The translations under genes and the position numbers were made by a program. From Gnomoniopsis sp. IMI 355080 (lineage: Eukaryota; Ascomycota; Sordariomycetes; Diaporthales; Gnomoniaceae), in NCBI GenBank assembly GCA_027946555.1, contig JAPEVC010000122.1, forward strand, positions 43,550-107,549: a stretch of DNA of 64,000 bases, written 5' to 3'. The notes under the pieces are model-generated. The model ran no database searches. It was not told the origin of the DNA and saw only the letters and a list, made by a program, of their open reading frames with translations. This document shows positions 57,329 through 64,000 of this stretch, piece after piece (the stretch's first letter is position 1; every line of letters begins with the position of its first letter).

Positions 57329-59682
57329 ATGGCTGCTCCCGTCTCCGCCGGTGCTGTTGACCAGCTCGCTGCTGATCTCGGCAACACCAATCTCAACGGC
57401 GCCCCCGCCAACATCAACACCGCTGTCAACCCTGGCGAGTTCGCTGGCGAAGAGGCTGGCCCCACCCCAGGCTCGGCTGCCCCCAACCACGCGTCCTCCG
57501 CCTCTCTCTACGTTGGCGAGCTCGATGTCACTGTCACCGAGGCTATGCTCTTCGAGCTCTTCTCCCAGATTGGCCCCGTCGCCTCCATCCGTGTTTGTCG
57601 TGATGCCGTCACCCGTCGCTCCCTTGGCTACGCCTACGTCAACTACAACACCACATCTGATGGCGAGAAGGCCCTGGAGGAGCTCAACTACACCATCATC
57701 AAGGGTCGCCCTTGCCGCATCATGTGGTCCCAGCGCGACCCCGCTCTGCGCAAGAACGGTGCTGGCAACGTCTTCATCAAGAACCTCGATGTCGCCATTG
57801 ACAACAAGGCTCTGCACGACACCTTCGCTGCCTTTGGCAACATTCTCAGCTGCAAGGTTGCTCAGGACGAGAACGGTAACTCCAAGGGCTACGGATTTGT
57901 CCACTACGAGACCGACGAGGCTGCTTCTCAGGCCATCAAGCACGTTAATGGTATGCTTTTGAACGAGAAGAAGGTCTATGTCGGACACCACATTCCCAAG
58001 AAGGATCGCCAGAGCAAGTTCGAGGAGATGAAGGCCAACTTCACCAATGTCTACGTCAAGAACATCCCCGTCGAGGTGACTGACGATGAGTTCCGTGAGC
58101 TGTTCGCCGCCTTTGGTGACATTACCTCGGCTTCCATTGCCCGCGACAATGAGGGCAAGAACCGCGGCTTCGGTTTCGTCAACTTCATTGACCACTCGCA
58201 TGCTGCCAAGGCCGTCGAGGAGCTCAACGGAAAGGACTTTAAGGGTCAGGACTTGTACGTTGGCCGTGCGCAGAAGAAGCACGAGCGTGAGGAGGAGCTC
58301 CGCCGCTCTTACGAGGCCGCCCGCCAGGAGAAGGCCAACAAGTACCAGGGCGTCAACCTGTATGTCAAGAACCTGTTGGACGATGTCGACGACGAGAAGC
58401 TGCGTGCCATGTTCTCCGAGTATGGTCCCATCACCTCCGCCAAGGTCATGCGCGATCAGGTGAACGACTCTGCCTCTGGCGACGACGAGAAGGAGGAGAA
58501 GGACAAGGAGAACAAGAAGGATGAAGAGGAGGCCACTGGCGAGGAAGAGTCTGGCGAGAAGACGGAGAAGAAGTCTGACAAGAAGTTTGGCAAGAGCAAG
58601 GGATTTGGCTTCGTCTGCTTCAGCAACCCCGACGACGCGACAAAGGCTGTTGCCGACATGAACCAGCGCATGATTGGTAACAAGCCCCTGTACGTCGCCC
58701 TCGCTCAGCGCAAGGATGTGCGCAAGTCCCAGCTTGAGGCCAGCATCCAGGCTCGCAACCAGGTCCGCATGCAGCAGTCTGTCGCTGGTATGCCTCCTGG
58801 AGGCCAGCTTCCTGGTCAGTTCGGAATGCCACCCATGTACTACCAGCAGCCTGGTTTCCCTGGTGGTGGTCGCGGTATGCCCTACGGTATGCCTATGGGA
58901 GGTGGTCAGGCTGGTCGCCAGGGCCAGTTCCCTGGCGGGTTCCCTGGTCAGGCTGGCGGCCGTGGCATGCCTCCTCAAATGCCGCCCAACATGTTCTTGC
59001 CCGGCAACTTCCCCCCTGGTGCTTATAACCAGCCCACCAACCCTCAGTATCTCGCTGCTATTCAGCAGATTGGTCACCAGGCCGCTGCTCTAGCCGGTCG
59101 TGGTCAGCCCGCTCGTGGCCCTCAGGGCATGGCTGGTATGCCTGGTGGCAACATGGCAGGTATGCGCGATACCAACACAGCCCCCAACGTGCCTGGTTTT
59201 CCACCTAATACTAACGATTTAGAAGGCGGCATGCCCGGTCGTGGCAACATGGGCAACCGTTTCCCCGGCGGTCCCCAGGGTCGTGGCGGACCTCCCGCCC
59301 CGATGGGTGTCCCAGGTGACCTGAATTCCACCTCGCTGCTGCAGAACCAGCTCGCCAACGCTGCGCCTGGTGCACAGAAGCAGCTCCTCGGTGAGGCGAT
59401 CTTCCCCAAGATCCAGGTCATTCAGCCTGAGCTCGCTGGCAAGATCACCGGCATGCTTCTGGAGATGGACAACCAGGAGCTTGTCAACCTGTAAGTTGCC
59501 CCGCCCGCTCACAGTTTTTGCTTGAGATGCAGCACTAACATGTTTGCAGTATTGATGACGATGCTGCCCTGCGTGCCAAGGTCGACGAGGCTATGAACGT
59601 CTACGACGAGTACGTCAAGAACCAGCCTGAGGAGGGCGGAGAGGGCGAGAAGAAGGAGGCCGAAGCCGAGGCCAAGGCCTAG
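57329..59682 (+). CDS. pab1: Poly(A)-binding protein, cytoplasmic
   Basis: The main frame 57329-59490 is spliced to 59550-59682 (GTAAGT...GCAG) and encodes up to 764 aa. Four RRMs start near residues 58, 146, 238 and 342, each with RNP2/RNP1-like motifs (LYVGEL, VFIKNL, VYVKNI, LYVKNL; GFGFV). RRM4 carries an insertion of about 45 aa rich in Lys and Glu before KSKGFGFVCF, as in other filamentous fungi. A Gly/Met/Pro/Gln-rich linker leads to a C-terminal MLLE/PABC domain (about 680-745) with LGEAIFPKIQ and GKITGMLLEMDN. It binds mRNA poly(A) tails and links them to translation and deadenylation. Codon use is strongly biased to C/G or T third positions, indicating high expression. A further in-frame intron may lie at 59160-59222. 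Confidence 0.95.
59160..59222 (+). other. Candidate in-frame intron within the PABP linker
   Basis: GTATGC at 59160, a perfect TACTAAC at 59209-59215 and TTTAG ending at 59222. Length 63 nt with no stop, so both spliced and unspliced forms stay in frame. Codons here (TTA, AAT, CCA) are unlike the rest of this highly biased gene. Confidence 0.5.
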
Positions 59683-61160
59683 ATGACTTCCGTTCGCGCC
59701 TATTGAAGAAGTTGGGCAATTACGAGTTACACGAACACGGCACCTTGAGACGACTTTTACCACCACATTTCTTCCACCTCGGTTTTACGATATGTTATCT
59801 CGAAAAAGCCGGAGCCAGGAATGTCGGCATTTTTTAGTCCGGTACTTTCTGCCTTGACGAGGTGACGCCCTTTTTTGCAAAATTCTTCGGCGCCTATGTT
59901 AGGTACGCATTTTACCGTGTTGGCGAAATGTGTACCAGGCCTACTTTACCTGGTTCTAGCCTTTAAAGCTTTTATCATGTATGCATACAGCTTTTCATTT
60001 CTTTTGTTTTCTCGTCGCACGGAATATGGACTGGACGGAACAACAACGAGGTTGACCACGCACAACCTCAAGTCGACTTGTGTGGGTTTCTTCGGCAGGA
60101 TCTGGCGTTTAGGGTTTTCCGGATCAAGGCACCTCGTTTCCGCCATGGATTGACTTGGCATTTGGTGGTTGGCAGAGCTCAAAATACCCCCGTCTGTGGC
60201 CCAGCTGGAAAAAATGGCTGCGGCTTGCAAGACATACGTCCGTTCATCAGAATTAGTAAGGAAGAGAGTGACGACAAAATGGATGATCGTTTTGGAGCGG
60301 CAGGCAGTGATGAATATGGACTAGGTTGCTTAATGGAAACGGAAAAGTTTTATTCATATTGTGCGTGCAGTTCATGCTTACTTGTCGATGCTTTGAATGA
60401 TATTGGTACGCCGTATCTATGAATCCCTAGCAAGCTGCTAATGAGTGCCTTGGGTCAACCGACCGAAGTACTGTGACGCCTCGTACGCCTATGATAATGT
60501 CCCAGAGCTCCTTCCAGCTTGCTTTCCATCATGCAGTCCGGAGGCCCCTCAGTGAACACGCCAAATATCAAGATCCAGAACCAAGACTCTGCGCCTGATA
60601 CCAAAATATACGCCACGTAGTGCCGTGTTGCCTGTCTGTCCCACACACAGGTATATATCCATCCTTTGTCTCCCAGCGCCTGGGGATTTGTTTGACTGGA
60701 TTATAAAAGCCCTCACTGTCTCTCTGTTCCCGCGACTGTGTTGCGCCCAAAGATGAGTGAGGGTATATTTATCCTGTTTGGAGAAACGTTAGAAAAGCTG
60801 TCTCGCCGAGGATTGAATTGAGACATTGACGGGAGGATTGGAAAAGGACGGCTTACCAATAAAGACCCCGCGCCCGCGCGCGTGCTCAGAGATTAGGCTA
60901 GGCCCATGCCGTTTCCTGAACAAAGGAAACTTGAGGTAGGTGAGGTAGATAGCCAAGTGAAGCTGGGCCGAAAAGCGCTGTCGATATGAGCGCGGAGCCC
61001 GCTTCTTCTTCCATCTACTACCCAGCCTCAAGCATACCTCATTCAGTGAGGTTGGGTTGAGTTGAGTGAGCTGAGCTGAGCTGAGCTGGCTGCAATCTTC
61101 ACTCAAAACTCATCCGATCGGTTGTTGTTGCTGTTGTCTGTCGCAACTCCTCCTTTCCTC
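59683..61160. other. Intergenic region between convergent genes
   Basis: PABP 3' flank, then sequence with only short frames on both strands. The repeat TGAGC lies near 61060-61088. No gene is called. Confidence 0.5.
61056..61088. repeat. Short tandem TGAGC/TTGAG repeat
   Basis: Consecutive 5-mers (TTGAG, then TGAGC four times) in intergenic DNA. Confidence 0.7.
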
Positions 61161-63911
61161 TCAGAATAACTTCCTCCTTCCCGCCGTCGCCGGACCATTG
61201 TTATCTTCCCCTTCAATTCCGCGCACATTGCTACCACTGCTACTCCCACCACCATAGAGCATCTCCATCAACTTGCCCTTTTGTCTCGCCCTAACGCCCT
61301 CCAAGTACACACCAACATCCTCCAGCCCACGAATCTGCTCATCCACGCTCAACGTGCTGCTATTCACGCTGCGCACAAGCGGACTAACAAGTTTACGCCG
61401 CAGCGCCTCGAGGTTCGCCTTCAGCGCGAGCAATTTGTGATTGTGCTCGACAAGAATCCCCTTATTCCGCACCGTCGTCTCCCGCACATTGCGCAACAAG
61501 AGCCGATTCCGCTCATATTTCGCGACGGCGCTCGCTTTGGGCCCCAACAGTCGCGTCCAGAGCGAGGCGAGTAGATCGGCGTGCTGCTCATCCTGGGCAT
61601 TGGCCTCGCGGACGACGGTGCGGGCAAGGTTGAGGAATTGGTGGTCAATGGCCTCGAAGAGGCCAAAAAGCCCAAGGGAGGAGGTGAGTTCGTCGTTGAT
61701 GGCTTGTTCGAGGACGGCGAGGAATTCGGTAAACGTGCGTTGTAGGGTTTGGCGGGTGCGTTGGGGGTTGGAGAGGCCAAAGACGGTGGTGGCAAGGGCG
61801 CCGAGGCGGGTCGGGTGGCCGGTGGTGGGGGACTCGAGGATGCCGAGGGAGGAGAGGAGGGTGTGGATGTTGTCGAAGGCGGAGGTGAGAGGTGTGGTGG
61901 GTGTTGGTGGGAGGTGGGAGAGTTCGCGGCGGGCCCAGTCGATTACTATGAGTATGCTTTTTTGAGGCCGGCAGAGGTTAGTTTGGGAGTAGGATGGAAT
62001 ATAGAGATAGGTAAGGTAAGGTAAGGTAAAGGGTATGGTTTTATTACGCACCCATCCACATCACCATCGACATTCGCAAAGAAGCGCGTCAGCTCCACCG
62101 CAAGCGTCTTCAAGCTCTCACTCAACTCATCCAACTCGCGCACAATAATCGGCGCGCTCGTCAAGTTACTACTCCGCACACTCTCCCCCAAATCCCACAC
62201 CGCCACCCCCGTCGCCTGCAAGTCGCCGACCTGCGCCACGCCATGCTCCGAGTAATAAATGAGCGGCTCGAAGCTGCGCGCGATCCCGGCGACTTTGACG
62301 AGGTCCGGCACGGGTCTGCCTCGGCCGTGGAGGGCGTGGTCACTGGCCGGGGCGAAGAGAGCGCGCGCGGTGGCGAGCGCGATGAGCGCGACGAGGAGGG
62401 AGAGGAGGAGGGAGGCGTAGGAGGAGGTGGCGGTTTGGTAGAGGTTGTGGATGGTGCTGAGGAGGGCTTCGATGGGCTCGGAGCGTTGTTGGACGGAGGC
62501 GCGGAGGGCGAAGCGGATATCTAAGGGGGTGGGATTGTGAGTAACAGTACCTATGTACGGAAGGGAGGGAAGGAAAGGCAAAAAAGACATACAGTTCTCG
62601 CTCTCGTCCTTGTGCGGCGGCAGCGCAGCTAGTCTGGCCTTCATATCCTCGGCATCAGGCTCCTCGCTCTTGACTCTGACATCGCCCCCATGCATATTCG
62701 CTGGAATCCGTCGACTTTGATACCGTCCGATACCACCACCACCACCACCACCGATACCATCAACACCGCCGCCGCCCATCCCTCGCCACTCAGGCTCCGG
62801 ACTGCGCTCCTTCTCAGGACTCATACTCCCCGTCGGCAAGCGCGTACGAATCGCCGCAGCCAAGATATCATCCTCTTCCACATCGTCGCCCAAGCCAATA
62901 TCGTCGTCGTCGCAGCACTCATCCAGACTATCATAATCCAAATCGGGCGGCAAGCCCCCATAACCCAGCAAGTTATCCCCGCCCTTGCGCCAGAACCCGC
63001 TCGATCTGTCGCCGTTGCCGAGGCGGCGCCACGCTGGGGGCGAGTAGCCACCCCCACGACCCCCACCTCGACTGTCCATGTTGTGGTTGTTGTTGTGATG
63101 GTGATGATGGTGGATGGTGCTGTCGTCGAGTTGGCGGAGAAAGCCGCTTGTCGTTGTGCTGGGTGGGTAGTCGAAGGGAAAGGGAAAGTGGCCGCTGCTG
63201 CTGGTGCTGTTGTTGTTGTTGCGACGGAAATGGTCGTCCAGGAGGACGTCCGAAGAGGGCCGCAAGGCGGCGGCGGGGTCCGGATCGAAGGGCATCGGGT
63301 GGTGGTGGTAGTGCAGCGTGACGGGGTTCTTTTGCGCTATCAACAATGCGCGCGCGCGCGTCTTTCTTGTTGCTGGTGCTGGTGCTGGTGCTGGTGCGCA
63401 ATGCGATGCGCCTGTCTTTGTTGGGTTTGCTGGTGAGCGTCCACCGGCTTGTGGTGGTGGTGCGCGGGCGGGGTAAACCTTCTATGAGCGGTGGGTGGTC
63501 GCGCAGTTCGATGGGAGCAGGGGAATTGGCCCAGGCGGAGAGGTAGGATGTAAGGCGGTCGGTAATGGTCGTGGCGGTGGGGTATTGCAGTTGCTGTTGG
63601 TGTTGTTGCTTCTTCTTCGCGCGGAGGCGGGGACGATAATCGGAATAGTCGTCGTCCTCGTAGTAGTCGTTGTAATAGTCGTCGCAGTCGCGATAGGATC
63701 GTCGTCGAGGAGCCAGAATGGACGATGATGACGATGACGATGACGACCAAGACGAACGAGAATCGGTACTCCCACCAAAGAACGGACGCAAGGGTGGGAG
63801 GTATAGGGCGAGGAAGACGAGACAAAGGGTGACTGTTGCGAGGAAGGTGCTTGGCGCGATGGTGACGCTGAAGAGGCTCAGGTTGGTGTTGACAGAGAGG
63901 AGTGACTGCAT
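61161..63911 (-). CDS. Large hypothetical membrane protein with two TM segments
   Basis: Four minus-strand exons are proposed: 63911-63479, 63411-62593, 62520-62052, 61956-61161, giving about 838 aa. Introns 2 (GTATGT...TTAG, 72 bp) and 3 (GTGCGT...AAAAAAG, with CTAAC branch) are well supported; intron 1 uses the weak donor GTTTAC. Without it, an alternative start is ATG 63295 (655 aa). The N-terminus has a TM segment at about 22-42. A long low-complexity part follows (Ser, Asp/Tyr, Gln, Asn, His and Gly runs), then a second TM near SYASLLLSLLVALIALATARAL. The helical C-terminal half contains WARRELSHLP, LQRTFTEFLAVLEQAINDEL and LLLRNVRETTVRNKG, with coiled-coil character. I do not recognise the family. 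A nuclear-envelope, ER or mitochondrial role cannot be told apart. Confidence 0.6.
62010..62030. repeat. (GGTAA)4 tandem repeat inside an intron
   Basis: Four GGTAA units on the + strand, within intron 3 (61957-62051) of the minus-strand membrane protein gene. Confidence 0.85.
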
Positions 63912-64000
63912 GGAGTCTTTGTTTCCCTTTGTCCCGTTCTTTTGTGTGGTGGTTGTTTGAAAAGAAGGAGGGAAATCGGAGGGGGAGGGGTATATGGGGG

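Noticed and set aside
57314..59077. 587-codon open frame antisense to PABP
   Set aside because: It mirrors the strong third-position bias of the PABP gene, has repetitive Leu/Val/Arg content and shows no domain. An antisense shadow.
1..64000. CRISPR array, bacterial operon or prophage structure
   Set aside because: No direct-repeat array and no bacterial gene organisation. Introns and gene families are fungal.
1..64000. tRNA or rRNA genes
   Set aside because: Scanned by eye for T-loop GGTTCGA-type boxes with matching acceptor stems and found none convincing. A covariance-model search would be decisive.

Overview
The window is nuclear DNA from a filamentous ascomycete (Pezizomycotina). Genes carry short GT-AG introns of about 55-95 bp, usually with CTRAC-type branch sites. 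The content includes a PTH11-like receptor, a Tri12-type efflux pump, a GH125 enzyme, fungal Hsp70-like and AIG1-like families, a poly(A)-binding protein and a Hul5/UBE3C-type HECT ligase. I cannot settle the class; Sordariomycetes or Dothideomycetes both fit. Every exon boundary below was read by eye from splice signals and reading frame, not from transcripts.

Layout. The left part (about 1-36 kb) is gene-poor and accessory. It holds a secreted type-B carboxylesterase, a single-pass Ser/Thr-rich membrane protein, a DHA2/Tri12-type transporter, a PTH11-like receptor, a secreted beta-propeller (SMP-30-like) protein, a long-chain acyl-CoA synthetase and a cytochrome P450. Next comes an unusual block at 25.8-36.1 kb: a frameshifted ankyrin plus ZZ-finger gene, an unknown coiled-coil protein, an AIG1-like GTPase head-to-head with it, a 10-exon Hsp70-like ATPase with a proline-rich insertion, and a two-exon microprotein gene of 40 codons. 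Intergenic spacers here are 0.3-3.5 kb and hold relics and microsatellites.

The right part (about 36.7-64 kb) is denser and looks like core genome: an F-box/propeller protein, a membrane-anchored kinase-like protein predicted to face the secretory lumen, a 12-TM MFS transporter, a second secreted lactonase-like propeller, a GH125 exo-alpha-1,6-mannosidase-type enzyme, a small secreted protein, the HECT E3 ligase, poly(A)-binding protein and a large unknown membrane protein that continues close to the right edge.

How the genes may work together. Two connections are worth testing. One is the GTPase/Hsp70-like/ankyrin-ZZ/coiled-coil block, which has the parts expected of a fungal NLR-like self/non-self or stress system but no conserved precedent that I know of. 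The other is the Tri12-like pump with a Tri4-like P450, receptor, CoA ligase, esterase and propeller protein, which looks like tailoring and export genes without a visible core synthase. Several introns are multiples of three and lack stop codons, so they read through as coding sequence and would be missed by ORF-based annotation.
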